NCBI RefSeq assembly: GCF_001632805.1
Contig: NZ_CP007220.1
Span: forward strand, 3,472,001 to 3,536,000
From: Mycobacteroides chelonae CCUG 47445
GTDB lineage: Bacteria > Actinomycetota > Actinomycetes > Mycobacteriales > Mycobacteriaceae
Reading direction: 5' to 3'
Length of the DNA stretch: 64,000 nucleotides
Positions 46,108 to 56,116 of the stretch are shown one piece after another. Below the pieces are notes generated by a model. That model made no database searches. It worked only from the letters and a program-made list of their open reading frames with translations, and was not told the origin of the DNA. Positions within the stretch are counted from its first letter, which is position 1; every line of letters begins with the position of its first letter. A program made the translations under genes and the position numbers.

Positions 46108-46995
46108 TTAGCGTGGTCCGGGCGGTTGTGCCGATTCGGGCACGGCACGCGCAGCGATGCGTACTATCTCGTCGGCGATCAGCTGCGGTTCGGTGAACAC
46201 TACGAGGTGTCCGGATTTTCTGGCCAGCACGTGCCGGGCACGAAGATGCGCCGCCGTAAGCCGATGCGCCTTAAGAAATTCCATACGCAGGGATCGGTCC
46301 CACGGTGTGGTCTTGGTTCCCGAAATCACAGTCACGGGCACAGCACCCAGGTCGTGGCCTCGGCGACGCAGACTCTGCAGTCCCTCGATGAAGAACCTCT
46401 CCTCGGCGTCAGCCGCCCCCTCGGCGTCAACGGTCAGATCTTCCGCAACCAGATCGTGCACCACGTCGGCCGGCATCCCCGGCGCGGCACGGCGTACCGC
46501 CAGCGTCACCAGGTGCAAACGGCGCAGCAGGCCGACGAACCAGCGACCCGCCGCTGCGATCCGGCGCAGTTGTTTAAGCGGGGATCCGCAGCAGACATTC
46601 ACGTGTTCATCGGAGTGATCTACCAGCACCAGGCCCGCGACGTGTGACCGATCCTGCAACGCGGCAGACAGTGCGATCGTCCCGCCGTAGCTGTGGCCCA
46701 CCAGGATGTACGGGCCGCGGCCGAGCGCCGTCAACAATTCGCCGAGATCGCTGGTCAGGCGCTCCAGGGTGCGCGGCGCGGCATCAGGGTCACTACGGCC
46801 CAGATTCGCGCGGTCATAGACCACGGTCGAGAAATGCTGTGCAACAAGGGGCGCCACCAGACCCCACTCCGACCGAGAAGCCCCCAAACCCGATTCGAAC
46901 ACCACCGTCGGCTGGCCTGCACCGCCGCGCATGTAGTGCAGTGCCCGCCCATCGGCGAGCCCTGCCATGGCGCGTTGACCAAGGGTGTGTGCCAT
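46108..46995 (-). CDS. Alpha/beta hydrolase
   Basis: A 295-residue hydrolase: VFESGLGASRSEWGLVAPLV (oxyanion strand region), YDRANLGRSDP, nucleophile serine in VGHSYGGTIAL, and the late histidine in ARKSGHLVVF. It hydrolyses esters, amides or epoxides; substrate unknown. An in-frame GTG at 47052 exists, but GGAGG lies seven bases before ATG 46995 and the longer start would run through the palindrome at 47043-47059, so I use 46995. Confidence 0.85.
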   Translation of the reverse strand: MAHTLGQRAMAGLADGRALHYMRGGAGQPTVVFESGLGASRSEWGLVAPLVAQHFSTVVYDRANLGRSDPDAAPRTLERLTSDLGELLTALGRGPYILVGHSYGGTIALSAALQDRSHVAGLVLVDHSDEHVNVCCGSPLKQLRRIAAAGRWFVGLLRRLHLVTLAVRRAAPGMPADVVHDLVAEDLTVDAEGAADAEERFFIEGLQSLRRRGHDLGAVPVTVISGTKTTPWDRSLRMEFLKAHRLTAAHLRARHVLARKSGHLVVFTEPQLIADEIVRIAARAVPESAQPPGPR

Positions 46996-47373
46996 CTGCA
47001 GTCCTCCATTCCAAACGCGTGCGGCCGATCCCAACCCCAATGATACCCCCACGGGGTATATGGTTCATCCGAGCCCGAGATCGGGCCACAAGCCCCTGAT
47101 GTTTCGGGCCCTCGGCGAATCGCGATCAGCCACTTCCGTCTTCGTGTGGCTTCAACTTCAGGACCGCCACCATGACTCCCGGCCTACGTATAAACTCTTA
47201 TCCACGCCACAGCAGAGGCATCCACGGCACTAGACCTGGATATCGGACGGCGCAGTCGCTGCACCACCGAGGCAGGCGCCCACATCGCGCGGGCGTCGAG
47301 TTTCTTCCGGTTGTCCAGCCGTAAGGTCACCTCTGCGGCTAAACCCCAAGAACCACAATAGGAGACACGCACG
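46996..47373. other. 378-base intergenic region between divergent hydrolase and trehalase genes
   Basis: No gene is supported here. It holds the CsoR-type palindrome at 47043-47059 near the hydrolase end and, near the trehalase end, AGGAGA about ten bases before the TTG start. The middle part shows no convincing coding frame, RNA or repeat. Confidence 0.6.
47043..47059. promoter_or_regulatory. CsoR/CstR-type operator-like palindrome
   Basis: ATACCCC-CAC-GGGGTAT is a perfect inverted repeat, 48 bases upstream of the alpha/beta hydrolase ATG. ATACCCC..GGGGTAT with a G-tract is the known operator form of CsoR-superfamily repressors (copper CsoR, persulfide CstR). No such regulator is encoded in the window. 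Confidence 0.55.
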
Positions 47374-49044
47374 TTGCATCTACGGCAGGCCGCACCAGCC
47401 ATGTTGACCAACCCGAAATCTGCACCACTGCTTCGCAAAACCCTTGCGATAGTCACCGCCTGCATGACCATCACGGGCTGCGTCTCGCTAACAGAGAGCG
47501 ACAACCGGGCCGATACACAGCCGGCGCGGCCGACCGCGAATACGGTGCTGCCGCAGCCGCCAAATCAACTCCTTGGAGATCTCTTCGTTGCGGTGCAGAG
47601 CGCACGGCTTTACCCAGATCAAAAGACTTTTGTCGATTCAACTTTGAATACCGACCCGGCCTCAATCGTCCAGCTATACCGGCAACAAAGAGCAGAACCG
47701 GGCTTTTCCCTCAAGGCGTTCACCGAACAGCACTTCACACCACCTACCGCTGAGCACATCACACCACCGCCGAACCAGACGCTGCGCGAACACATCGACT
47801 GGCTGTGGCCCAGGCTCACACGAGCGAGCGTCACGGTGCCGCCGAACAGTTCGTTGATCGCGCTACCCAAACCGTATGTAGTGCCAGGCGGACGGTTCCA
47901 GGAGGGCTATTACTGGGACACGTACTCCACCATGCTCGGCCTGCAGGTGTCCGGACGCGAGGACCTCGTCGATGACATGCTCGACAATTTCGCACACCTC
48001 ATCAACACGATAGGTCATGTGCCAAACGGCAATCGCACGTATTACGCGAGCCGGTCCCAACCGCCCTTCTTCGCGAACATGGTGGACCTCGCCGCGCAGG
48101 CGGAAGGCGATGGCGTTTATCGAAAGTACCTGCCAGCGCTGCGCAAGGAGCACGAGTACTGGATGCAGGGCGAGCGCGAAACTCCGCCAGGAACCGCGGC
48201 GCGCCATGTAGTTACCATGCCCGACGGCTCTGTCCTCAACCGCTACTGGGACGCCAGTGACACCAGACGTGATGAGTCATATCTCGAAGACACCAAGACC
48301 GCCGAGGAAGCACCCGGCCGTCCCGCAAACGAAGTGTGGCGCGACCTACGGGCCGGCGCCGAGAGCGGCTGGGACTACAGCTCACGCTGGCTCGGCGACG
48401 GCAAGACGCTCGCGAGCATCCGAACTACCGCGATCGTGCCAATCGACCTGAACAGCTTGATGTTCCAACTTGAGACGACAATCGCCAAAGGCTGCACCAT
48501 CACGGGCGATACCTCGTGCACTGCCAACTTCTCGACTCGCGCCCAGCAGCGCGCCGGTGCAGTCAACCGCTACCTTTGGAATGAACACGGTTACTACGGC
48601 GACTACGACTGGCAGCTGCGTCAGCCGCGTGATGCGATCACCGCGGCCGCCCTGTATCCATTGTTCACCGGAGTTGCGTCACCCGAGCGCGCCAAGATGA
48701 CAGCCATCGCAACACGCAACACGCTGCTGCAACCCGGCGGTCTGGTAACAACCACCACGACCACCGGCCAACAGTGGGACGCACCCAACGGTTGGGCGCC
48801 GCTGCAGTGGATCGCGGTCGATGGCTTGCGCCGCTATGGAGAGCCCACACTTGCCAAAGAAATCGGCGTCCGCTTCCTCGACACTGTGAAGCAGGTCTAT
48901 TCAACAGAGGACAAGCTGGTCGAGAAGTACGTGGTCGAGGGAGACAACGCGCGGGTTGGGGGTGGCGGCGAGTACCCGCTGCAAGACGGCTTCGGCTGGA
49001 CCAATGGCGTCACACTGAAACTGCTTGACCTCTACGGCATGTAA
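47374..49044 (+). CDS. treA: Exported trehalase, GH37
   Basis: A 556-residue GH37 enzyme with both trehalase signatures: [14 protein letters not shown] and [13 protein letters not shown]. The N-terminus is a lipoprotein-type signal with cysteine in TITGC at about residue 31, so the enzyme is likely anchored outside the membrane, where it would split trehalose to two glucose units, for example trehalose released by mycolyltransferases. TTG at 47374 is preceded by AGGAGA; ATG at 47401 would also give a working signal peptide. Confidence 0.93.
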   Translation: MHLRQAAPAMLTNPKSAPLLRKTLAIVTACMTITGCVSLTESDNRADTQPARPTANTVLPQPPNQLLGDLFVAVQSARLYPDQKTFVDSTLNTDPASIVQLYRQQRAEPGFSLKAFTEQHFTPPTAEHITPPPNQTLREHIDWLWPRLTRASVTVPPNSSLIALPKPYVVPGGRFQEGYYWDTYSTMLGLQVSGREDLVDDMLDNFAHLINTIGHVPNGNRTYYASRSQPPFFANMVDLAAQAEGDGVYRKYLPALRKEHEYWMQGERETPPGTAARHVVTMPDGSVLNRYWDASDTRRDESYLEDTKTAEEAPGRPANEVWRDLRAGAESGWDYSSRWLGDGKTLASIRTTAIVPIDLNSLMFQLETTIAKGCTITGDTSCTANFSTRAQQRAGAVNRYLWNEHGYYGDYDWQLRQPRDAITAAALYPLFTGVASPERAKMTAIATRNTLLQPGGLVTTTTTTGQQWDAPNGWAPLQWIAVDGLRRYGEPTLAKEIGVRFLDTVKQVYSTEDKLVEKYVVEGDNARVGGGGEYPLQDGFGWTNGVTLKLLDLYGM

Positions 49045-49242
49045 GGCGGGTAGTTCGCACCGCTACTTCCTGTGCCACGCCCGTCAAGACGGCCTCTGCG
49101 ATCTGCCATACCTGGCCGCCAAACAAGTCGAAGATGCCATCACCGACCACAACACCATTTTTGCCGAGATCCATGACACGGTCCCCGCCTGCACAGCGGT
49201 CACACGACGCCAGACCAGCTACAACCGCGTTACCAGTCCCTA

Positions 49243-49279
49243 CAAAAAACACAAGAGCCCCGGCGTTGCCGAGGCTCTT
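49243..49279 (-). terminator. Rho-independent terminator after tRNA-Ala
   Basis: On the minus strand AAGAGCC...GGCTCTT arms (49273-49279 with 49253-49259) extend through CGGC/GCCG around a GTT loop, followed by GTGTTTTTT (U run at 49248-49243). This is a textbook intrinsic terminator about 70 bases downstream of the tRNA. The 305 bases between trehalase and tRNA hold nothing else. Confidence 0.85.
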
Positions 49280-49349
49280 AGCGGTGGTTCTCCCAGAGCG
49301 GACCGACTCGCCCTGACCGTGACGGTCAGGGGTTCGCGTAAGCCCGTTA

Positions 49350-49425
49350 TGGTGGAGCTAAGGGGACTCGAACCCCTGACCCCCACACTGCCAGTGTGGT
49401 GCGCTACCAGCTGCGCCATAGCCCC
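49350..49425 (-). tRNA. tRNA-Ala (GGC)
   Basis: A 76-base cloverleaf including an encoded CCA end. The acceptor stem GGGGCTA pairs with TAGCTCC and has the alanine identity pair G3:U70. The anticodon stem CCACA/TGTGG encloses CTGGCAG, giving anticodon GGC for GCC codons. The T arm is AGGGG TTCGAGT CCCCT. Confidence 0.97.
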
Positions 49426-49480
49426 ATGTTTAGTTGTGTGCTCGGACGAAGTTACACCACGGCGACGGGCTCTCAAAATC

Positions 49481-50665
49481 TCAGCGCTCAGGACCGCCGA
49501 CATCCTCTGCTACTTCCTGCATACTCCTAACCTGCGGTGACGCAAGTCTCCCCAGCGTCTCCGGTGCGAACACCCACGCCACGGCCGCGATCAGCGGCAT
49601 CGCACCGCCCGCCACGAACGCCCATCCGTACGACGTGTGCTCGGCGATGACCCCCGCGACGACGGGTCCGATCACCAGCCCGACATCGGAGGTCATCTGG
49701 AAGGTGGCCAGCGCCGTTCCTGCCCGGCCCCGGCTGCCCACCACATCGGCCACGGCGGCCTGCTGCGGCGACGCATACAAACCGGCGCCGATCCCACCGA
49801 TGAGCGACAGCACGATGAGCGCCGGCAGCGACGATGTGAAGCCCATCGCCACCACGGTCGAACCGCAGACCACCAGCCCGGCGACCACCAGCGGCTTGCG
49901 CCCGATGTCATCGGACCACGACCCCGCCAGGAAAGCCGTGGACACGTCTCCCGCCGCGAATGCGGCGAACACCAGTCCGGCGGCGCCCGGGCGCTGATGC
50001 AGCGCCTCGATCACAAACAGCGGCAGCAAGGCCCCACGGATTCCGAAGATGGCCCATCCCGCACTGAAATTCGACATCAGCGCGGCCAGGAAGGTTCGGT
50101 GATGCAGCGCGGATTTCAGTGTCACCGGAGTGCCGTGATGCTCGTCGGCGACCTCCAGCAGCGTGGAGCGCCGCAGCCCGAAGTGGACCAGCACGGCGAC
50201 GGCCACCAGCGCCGCCGCGTAGATGATGAACGGTGCCGAAAGACTCAGGCCCACAACGGCACTACCCAGGACCGGCCCGGCCACCATCCCGAGCAGGAAG
50301 CTCGACCCGTACAGCCCCTGCGCACGTCCGCGAATCTCTTCGGGCGCGATGCGCACCAGCAGCGCGGCCGCCGACACGGTGAACATGGTGGAGCCGACAC
50401 CACCGAGTGACCGGAATATCAGCAGCTGCCAGTAGTCATGCACGAAGGCGCAGCACCCGGTGGATACCGCGACGATCAGCAGTCCGGACATGTAGACCCA
50501 GCGCTCCCCCAGCCGCTGCACCAGCGCGCCTGCGGCCGGCGCGAACACCAGGCGGAATGCGGCAAACGAGCTCACCACCGCGGTCGCCGCCGTGACGCTC
50601 ACCCCGAAGCTGCGAGCGTACTGCGGCAGTGCGGGCGCCACCACGCCAAACCCCAGCGCGATCAC
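49481..50665 (-). CDS. MFS transporter
   Basis: A 394-residue major-facilitator permease with twelve predicted helices; motif A-like GALVQRLGERWVYM between helices 2 and 3 and a second copy, LAGSWSDDIGRKPL, after helix 6. Drug/H+ antiporter type; substrate unknown. Homology appears to begin before GTG 50665: the open frame upstream reads KPRLPWEIWVLVVACL, which completes helix 1, but no ATG, GTG or TTG is present before the pgm stop. The true start is therefore uncertain. Confidence 0.82.
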   Translation of the reverse strand: MIALGFGVVAPALPQYARSFGVSVTAATAVVSSFAAFRLVFAPAAGALVQRLGERWVYMSGLLIVAVSTGCCAFVHDYWQLLIFRSLGGVGSTMFTVSAAALLVRIAPEEIRGRAQGLYGSSFLLGMVAGPVLGSAVVGLSLSAPFIIYAAALVAVAVLVHFGLRRSTLLEVADEHHGTPVTLKSALHHRTFLAALMSNFSAGWAIFGIRGALLPLFVIEALHQRPGAAGLVFAAFAAGDVSTAFLAGSWSDDIGRKPLVVAGLVVCGSTVVAMGFTSSLPALIVLSLIGGIGAGLYASPQQAAVADVVGSRGRAGTALATFQMTSDVGLVIGPVVAGVIAEHTSYGWAFVAGGAMPLIAAVAWVFAPETLGRLASPQVRSMQEVAEDVGGPER

Positions 50666-50742
50666 CAGGCACGCGACAACCAGGACCCAGATCTCCCAGG
50701 GCAGGCGCGGTTTGGTGTCCGCCTCGTTACCGGGACAGTCGC

Positions 50743-52374
50743 TTACCCGATCACCGATGAGACCACCTCGCGGGCAGCGTCCTGCACCTGCCGCAAGTGC
50801 TCTGCACCCAGGAAAGATTCTGCATAGATCTTGTATACATCCTCAGTGCCCGACGGCCGTGCCGCAAACCAGGCGTTTTCGGTGACAACCTTGAGTCCGC
50901 CGATCGGCGCCCCATTGCCGGGCGCGTTCGTCAACTTGGCGACGATGGGTTCACCGGCCAGTTCGGTGGCGCTGACCTGCTCAGGCGAAAGCTTGCCCAA
51001 CACAGCCTTCTGCTCGCGGCTCGCGGGCGCATCGACGCGCGCATATGTTGGCGCGCCGTACTTCTCGGTCAGCTGCCCGTAGCGCTGCGAGGGCGTGGTC
51101 CCGGTGACTGCAAGGATCTCCGAGGCCAGCAGGGCGGCGATGATGCCGTCCTTGTCGGTCGTCCACACCGATCCGTTACGACGCAGGAAGGATGCTCCGG
51201 CGCTCTCCTCGCCACCGAAACCGATTGTCCCGCCGATCAATCCGTCCACAAACCACTTGAATCCGACAGGAACCTCAAGCAGCGTTCGGTTCAGCCCGGC
51301 CACCACCCGGTCGATGATCGACGAACTCACCAGCGTCTTACCCACGGCGGTCTCGGCGGCCCAGCCGTCCCGGTGGCTGAACAGGTAGTCGATGGCCACC
51401 GCCAGATAGTGGTTGGGGTTCATCAGTCCCGCATCGGGAGTCACGATGCCGTGTCGATCCGAATCGGCGTCGTTTCCCGTCGCAATCTGGTACTTGTCCC
51501 GCGACGCCACCAACGAGGCCATCGCATCGGGCGAGGAGCAGTCCATCCGGATCTTGCCGTCGTGATCCAGGGTCATGAACCGCCAGGTGGCGTCCACGAG
51601 CGGGTTCACCACGGTCAGGTCCAGCGACCAGCGCTCGGCGATCGCGGCCCAGTAATCGACGCTGGCCCCGCCCAGCGGGTCGGCGCCGATCCGGATGCCT
51701 GCACCCTTGATGACGTCGAGATCGACGACGTTGATGAGGTCGTCCACATATGTCTGCTGAAAGTCATACCGCTGCACGGATTTCAGCGCCTCTGCCAGCG
51801 GTACTCGCTTCACCGAGCGCCAGCCCGAACGCAGAATCTCGTTGGCGCGCGCGGCGATCGCCCCAGTGGCATCGGTATCGGCAGGGCCACCGTGCGGCGG
51901 GTTGTACTTGAACCCGCCGTCGCGGGGCGGGTTATGCGAAGGGGTAACGACGATCCCGTCGGCCAAACCCGTGGTCTTGCCCTGGTTGTGCCGCAGGATG
52001 GCATGGCTCACTGCCGGAGTCGGGGTGTACCGGTCACGCGAATCCACAGCCACTACAACACCATTGGCGGCCAAAACCTCCAATGCGCTGGTCCACGCGG
52101 GTTCGGAGAGCGCGTGGGTGTCTCGACCGATGAACAGTGGGCCGGTGGTGCCCTGCGAGGCCCGGTACTCGACGATCGCCTCGGTGGTAGCGACGATGTG
52201 CGCCTCGTTGAAGGCGCCGTCGAGACTCGACCCTCGGTGCCCGGAGGTCCCGAAGACGACCTGCTGCGCCACGTCTCCCGGGTCGGGGTCTATCGCGTAA
52301 TACGCGGTCACCACATGGGCGATGTCGATGAGGTCTTCCGGCTGGGCCGGCTGTCCGGCGCGCGCGTTGCTCAC
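50743..52374 (-). CDS. pgm: Alpha-D-phosphohexomutase: phosphoglucomutase
   Basis: A 543-residue enzyme interconverting glucose-1-phosphate and glucose-6-phosphate. It has [12 protein letters not shown] near residue 41, the phosphoserine loop [13 protein letters not shown], the metal site NDADSDRHG and the sugar loop [12 protein letters not shown]. The ordinary length for the bacterial 58-kDa form is about 545. GTG 52374 is chosen because homology begins there ([15 protein letters not shown]). Confidence 0.94.
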   Translation of the reverse strand: MSNARAGQPAQPEDLIDIAHVVTAYYAIDPDPGDVAQQVVFGTSGHRGSSLDGAFNEAHIVATTEAIVEYRASQGTTGPLFIGRDTHALSEPAWTSALEVLAANGVVVAVDSRDRYTPTPAVSHAILRHNQGKTTGLADGIVVTPSHNPPRDGGFKYNPPHGGPADTDATGAIAARANEILRSGWRSVKRVPLAEALKSVQRYDFQQTYVDDLINVVDLDVIKGAGIRIGADPLGGASVDYWAAIAERWSLDLTVVNPLVDATWRFMTLDHDGKIRMDCSSPDAMASLVASRDKYQIATGNDADSDRHGIVTPDAGLMNPNHYLAVAIDYLFSHRDGWAAETAVGKTLVSSSIIDRVVAGLNRTLLEVPVGFKWFVDGLIGGTIGFGGEESAGASFLRRNGSVWTTDKDGIIAALLASEILAVTGTTPSQRYGQLTEKYGAPTYARVDAPASREQKAVLGKLSPEQVSATELAGEPIVAKLTNAPGNGAPIGGLKVVTENAWFAARPSGTEDVYKIYAESFLGAEHLRQVQDAAREVVSSVIG

Positions 52375-52423
52375 CCGCCTGATTCTGCCCGGATCAAGTG
52401 AACCGTGTCTTACCGAACGGTCG

Positions 52424-52747
52424 CTATTGGAGTGGCTGAATGCCGACGGCGGTGCCGTAGGCACACACCTCGACGCCCGTGTTCGCGTACTCGGTGGTCT
52501 CGAATCGGAACGCGACCACCGCATTCGCGCCGCGCGACTCGGCTTCTGCCGCCAATCGGGACAGTGCCTCGCGACGACTCTCGTGCAGCAACTGAGTGAT
52601 GCCCTTGAGCTCACCGCCCGCAATGGACTTGAACGAAGCGGCAAGGTTGGAGCCGATGTGCCGCGATCGCACGGTCAAACCGAAGACCTCGCCGAACACC
52701 GCGGCGATCTTGTACCCGGGGATGTCGTTGCTCGTCACAATGATCAT
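52424..52747 (-). CDS. YbjQ-family protein
   Basis: A 107-residue protein matching the YbjQ/UPF0145 pentamer-forming family: [66 protein letters not shown] and FRFETTEY. The family has a proposed heavy-metal-binding annotation but no established function. ATG 52747 follows GGTACC; a longer frame is unlikely. Confidence 0.88.
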   Translation of the reverse strand: MIIVTSNDIPGYKIAAVFGEVFGLTVRSRHIGSNLAASFKSIAGGELKGITQLLHESRREALSRLAAEAESRGANAVVAFRFETTEYANTGVEVCAYGTAVGIQPLQ

Positions 52748-52773
52748 GGGCCCAAGGTACCGCCGCCACTTAA

Positions 52774-54285
52774 TCAGACGATCGAGGTGGCGTCCTGCCA
52801 CAGCGGGCGCCGATCTCCGTCGGGATCGGCCTCTAGCCTGGACGGATTATCGATGATCAACACCTGGCGCTCCGGCACCGTGTGGGCGGGCCAGCCGTCG
52901 CCGGGGCTCCCGGTGCGCGCGAATGACAGCCAACGCGTCTGCATCTCGTCGCTGACGGCCCGCGCGGCGGCGCGGTCCCTGCGTCCCGCCAGGATGGGCC
53001 CGGCGACGGTCCGGTAGGTACCGAAGACCGCGAGGAGTTCGATCGCGTGGGTGGGTCCCAGCCCATAGCGGCGTAAGGCGCGCGTCGCGTAGTCATACCG
53101 GTAGAAGTAGGTCGGCGCGTACTGACCGTGCGCCTCCGCCACGCGCCATGCCGCCGTGCCGAATGCCAGGTCGCCGGCCAGCTGTAGAAGCGCCTTCTCC
53201 GATGGATACCCGTCGTAACTACCGACAATGCGCTGGACAAACTCCGGCCCGTCCTTGGACAACGCGTGCTCCAGCGCATCCGGTGTGATCGGAAGGATCT
53301 TGAGGATCTTGGTAAACAGGGTGGCCTCTTCGGCGTTGTACCCAATGATGAGTGGAACACGATGTGCCTCACCGCGTTCCATGGCCTCAACGGGATCGAG
53401 AGGCAGTACGTCGCCGTCGATGCTTGGCCCGATCCGCAGCGACAGACCTGGTACATGTTTGGCGGATCCGATCAGCCGAAACAGGGCCTTCACAAGATTC
53501 TTCGACTTCGCGGAGAGAACTGTTTCGGCCGCGTTCGAGTCGGTCGCGCCCAGGTACTTCGCGAACTGGCGCGCGTTCACCACAGCATCCTCGGCGCTGA
53601 CCACCAGCCCGCTGGCGGTGCTCTGGCAGATCACCCGGTGGAACAGTCCTGCGGCTGAGGGCACCGCAAGCAGCGTGTTCACGGCGTGCGACCCGGCGCT
53701 CTCCCCGAAGATCGTCACGTTGTGGGGATCGCCCCCGAAGGCACCGATGTTGTCGCGCACCCACTGCAACGCCAGCACCAAGTCGCGCAGGTACAGGTTG
53801 CTGTCGATGGTGTGCGTCTCGTCCGACAGCGATGAAAGGTCCACGCAGCCGAGCCCACCCAGGCGGTAGTTGACCGACACATACACACATCCACGGCGCG
53901 CAAGACTCGCGCCGTCATACAGCGGGGTCGCCGAGCTGCCCAGGAAATAGCCCCCGCCGTGGATGAAGAACATCACCGGCAATGGCCCACTGACGGGCCC
54001 CTCGGGGGCCACCACGTTGAGAGTCAGGCAGTCCTCGCTGAGCTTCTGCGGCTTGCCGGGCAGGATGATCGCGAAGCGATGCTGCTGAATGGAGGCTGCA
54101 CCCCAGGTGCGGCACTTACGCACTCCCGTCCACGGCTGGGCCGGCCGTGGCGCCCGCAGGCGCAGCGGACCCACCGGCGGCTCGGCGTAGGGAATCCCAC
54201 GGAAGCGATGCACGCCGCCTCGGGTGAATCCTTCGATGGTGCCGTTGACGGTGTTGATGCGGATGGGCTTCTTTGCCATCGGCAC
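52774..54285 (-). CDS. Type-B carboxylesterase/lipase, copy 1
   Basis: A 503-residue alpha/beta hydrolase of the carboxylesterase family: RFRGIPYAEPPVGPLRLRAP near the start, EDCLTLNVVAPE, the oxyanion motif FIHGGGY, the nucleophile FGESAGSHAV, and the acid/His loops later (GYNAEEATLF; GPTHAIELL). Cytoplasmic by sequence. It is a clear paralogue of the next gene, separated by 38 bases, so the pair arose by tandem duplication. Confidence 0.9.
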   Translation of the reverse strand: MPMAKKPIRINTVNGTIEGFTRGGVHRFRGIPYAEPPVGPLRLRAPRPAQPWTGVRKCRTWGAASIQQHRFAIILPGKPQKLSEDCLTLNVVAPEGPVSGPLPVMFFIHGGGYFLGSSATPLYDGASLARRGCVYVSVNYRLGGLGCVDLSSLSDETHTIDSNLYLRDLVLALQWVRDNIGAFGGDPHNVTIFGESAGSHAVNTLLAVPSAAGLFHRVICQSTASGLVVSAEDAVVNARQFAKYLGATDSNAAETVLSAKSKNLVKALFRLIGSAKHVPGLSLRIGPSIDGDVLPLDPVEAMERGEAHRVPLIIGYNAEEATLFTKILKILPITPDALEHALSKDGPEFVQRIVGSYDGYPSEKALLQLAGDLAFGTAAWRVAEAHGQYAPTYFYRYDYATRALRRYGLGPTHAIELLAVFGTYRTVAGPILAGRRDRAAARAVSDEMQTRWLSFARTGSPGDGWPAHTVPERQVLIIDNPSRLEADPDGDRRPLWQDATSIV

Positions 54286-54323
54286 ATCCTAGGTAACCAA
54301 CCGGTTGGGCCACAATGGTCAAA

Positions 54324-55844
54324 TCAGAGGGTGAGGCTGAAGCCTTCCCACGCCGCGCGACGTGTCGCCTCCGGGTCCGGCTCCACGCGCGTGGCGTGGT
54401 CGAACACCATTACCGCGCGATCCGGCGGCTCGTAGACCGGCCAACCATCACCGGGAATTCCACTGCGCGCGAAAGCAAGCCAGCGCCGTTGCACATCATT
54501 GCTGACTCGCACCGCATCACGCTGGCCAAGAGCTCCCGCCATCACGGTGCCCATCGCGCCGCGGTAACTATCGAATACCGCAAGCAATTCGGTGGCATGC
54601 GTGGCGCCCATTCCGGCCATCCGCAGCGCCCCGGGCGCGTAGTCGTACCGGTAGAAATACACCGGCGCGTATCGGTGATGCGCCTCCGCCATTTGCCAGG
54701 CGGCCGTCGAGAAATTCATATCGCCGGCGAGTTTGACGCGCGCGGATCGCCCCGGATATCCCGGATACGCCGCCACGATGCGGTCACGATGGACAGGCCC
54801 GCCCCGCATCAGCATCCCCTCCAGCGCCTCCTCGGACAGCGGCATCATCTTGAGCACCCGCGTGAACAGCTTGGCCTCGTCGGCGTTGTGCCCGACGATC
54901 AACGGAACACGATGTGCCTCACCGTGTTCCATGGCCTCGACGGGGTGACGCGGCAGATAGTGACCATCGATGCACGGGCCGATCGCGAACGACCCGCCGG
55001 GCATGTTCGTCACGATGTCGGTAATCAATGCGTCGAGGGCGGCCCCCAGTTCGGCGGGCGTCGCCCCCAGCACCGCCTGCGCGGCCGCTTCCGGTGCGGC
55101 ACCGAGGATATGGGCGAATTTCTGGGCATAGAGCGCGGCCGAGTCGGCGGGCACCGCCATACCGCTAGCAGTGCTCTGGCAGATCGCGCGGTGAAACAGG
55201 CCACCGGCGGCGGGGGTGGCCATCAGCGTCTCCACGCAGTGCGCTCCGGCACTCTCCCCGAAAATCGTCACATTCGCCGGGTCACCGCCGAAGGTCGCGA
55301 TGTTGTCATGCACCCACTGCAGGGCCAGCACGACATCGCGCAGAAACAGATTGCCGTCGATGGTGTGTTCGCGGTTGGACAGCGACGACAGATCGAGGGC
55401 ACCCAGTGCCCCCACCCGGTAGTTCACCGAGACGTACACGCACCCGCGCCGAGCCAGGGAGCCACCGTCATACAGCGGGGTGGCCGAGCTACCCAGGAGG
55501 TAACCGCCGCCGTAGATGAAGAACATCACCGGTAGCGGTTCGTTGGACGGGCGATCGGGGGTGACGACGTTGACCGTCAGGCAGTCCTCGCTGGCCCGTT
55601 GCACGCGCCCGGGCCCCAGCACCCGGTAGCGGCGCCGCTGCGGTGCCGCTGCGCCGAATTCGGTGCAGTCACGCACCCCGTCCCACGGCAGAGCCGGCTG
55701 CGGCGCCCGCAGGCGCAGCAATCCGATCGGCGGGCGAGCGTAGGGAATGGACCGGAAGCGCCGCACGCCTCCCCGCACGAAGCCTTCGACGATTCCATTG
55801 GGAGTGCTCACGCGGACAGTGGGCGTCTTCGACCCTGATGCCAT
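54324..55844 (-). CDS. Type-B carboxylesterase/lipase, copy 2
   Basis: A 506-residue paralogue of the adjacent esterase: RFRSIPYARPPIGLLRLRAP, EDCLTVNVVTPD, the oxyanion motif FIYGGGY (Tyr in place of His), nucleophile FGESAGAHCV, GHNADEAKLF and GATHATELL. ATG 55844 gives the same start as copy 1 (MASGSKTPTVRV, cf. MAKKPIRI); the frame is open to a TTG at 55874. The two enzymes probably differ in ester preference. The 272 bases to the next gene contain only promoter sequence. Confidence 0.9.
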   Translation of the reverse strand: MASGSKTPTVRVSTPNGIVEGFVRGGVRRFRSIPYARPPIGLLRLRAPQPALPWDGVRDCTEFGAAAPQRRRYRVLGPGRVQRASEDCLTVNVVTPDRPSNEPLPVMFFIYGGGYLLGSSATPLYDGGSLARRGCVYVSVNYRVGALGALDLSSLSNREHTIDGNLFLRDVVLALQWVHDNIATFGGDPANVTIFGESAGAHCVETLMATPAAGGLFHRAICQSTASGMAVPADSAALYAQKFAHILGAAPEAAAQAVLGATPAELGAALDALITDIVTNMPGGSFAIGPCIDGHYLPRHPVEAMEHGEAHRVPLIVGHNADEAKLFTRVLKMMPLSEEALEGMLMRGGPVHRDRIVAAYPGYPGRSARVKLAGDMNFSTAAWQMAEAHHRYAPVYFYRYDYAPGALRMAGMGATHATELLAVFDSYRGAMGTVMAGALGQRDAVRVSNDVQRRWLAFARSGIPGDGWPVYEPPDRAVMVFDHATRVEPDPEATRRAAWEGFSLTL

Positions 55845-56116
55845 GGCAGTCAAGATAGCTGTCCGCGACGTCAAGCGCCGTACTGGTTGCCGGAAAACTG
55901 GGCAAATCCAGGTAATTCGAGCGCAGCAACGCCCTCCGCTACAGATAACTGATCACGGTCTCCAAAAATCAGGGGCCGCCGCCCTGGCTGATTTCGGCCT
56001 GGTCACGGGAACATACCTATCGATGCACCAATAGCCACATTGGCCCCACAGGCCACTATCGTCACGGGAGTCAATTGCTGACGTCGAGATGGCGTCCTGC
56101 CCCGGGAAGGTCTGAC

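Noticed and set aside
47052..47054. GTG at 47052 as start of the alpha/beta hydrolase
   Set aside because: It would place coding sequence over the palindrome and has no ribosome site; GGAGG supports ATG 46995.
50797..52401. 534-codon plus-strand frame opposite phosphoglucomutase
   Set aside because: It is antisense to a certain pgm gene; the Arg/Gly/His-rich composition and lack of any domain show it is a high-GC shadow frame.
54315..55535. 406-codon plus-strand frame opposite carboxylesterase copy 2
   Set aside because: Antisense shadow of an enzyme with full catalytic motifs; composition is not protein-like.
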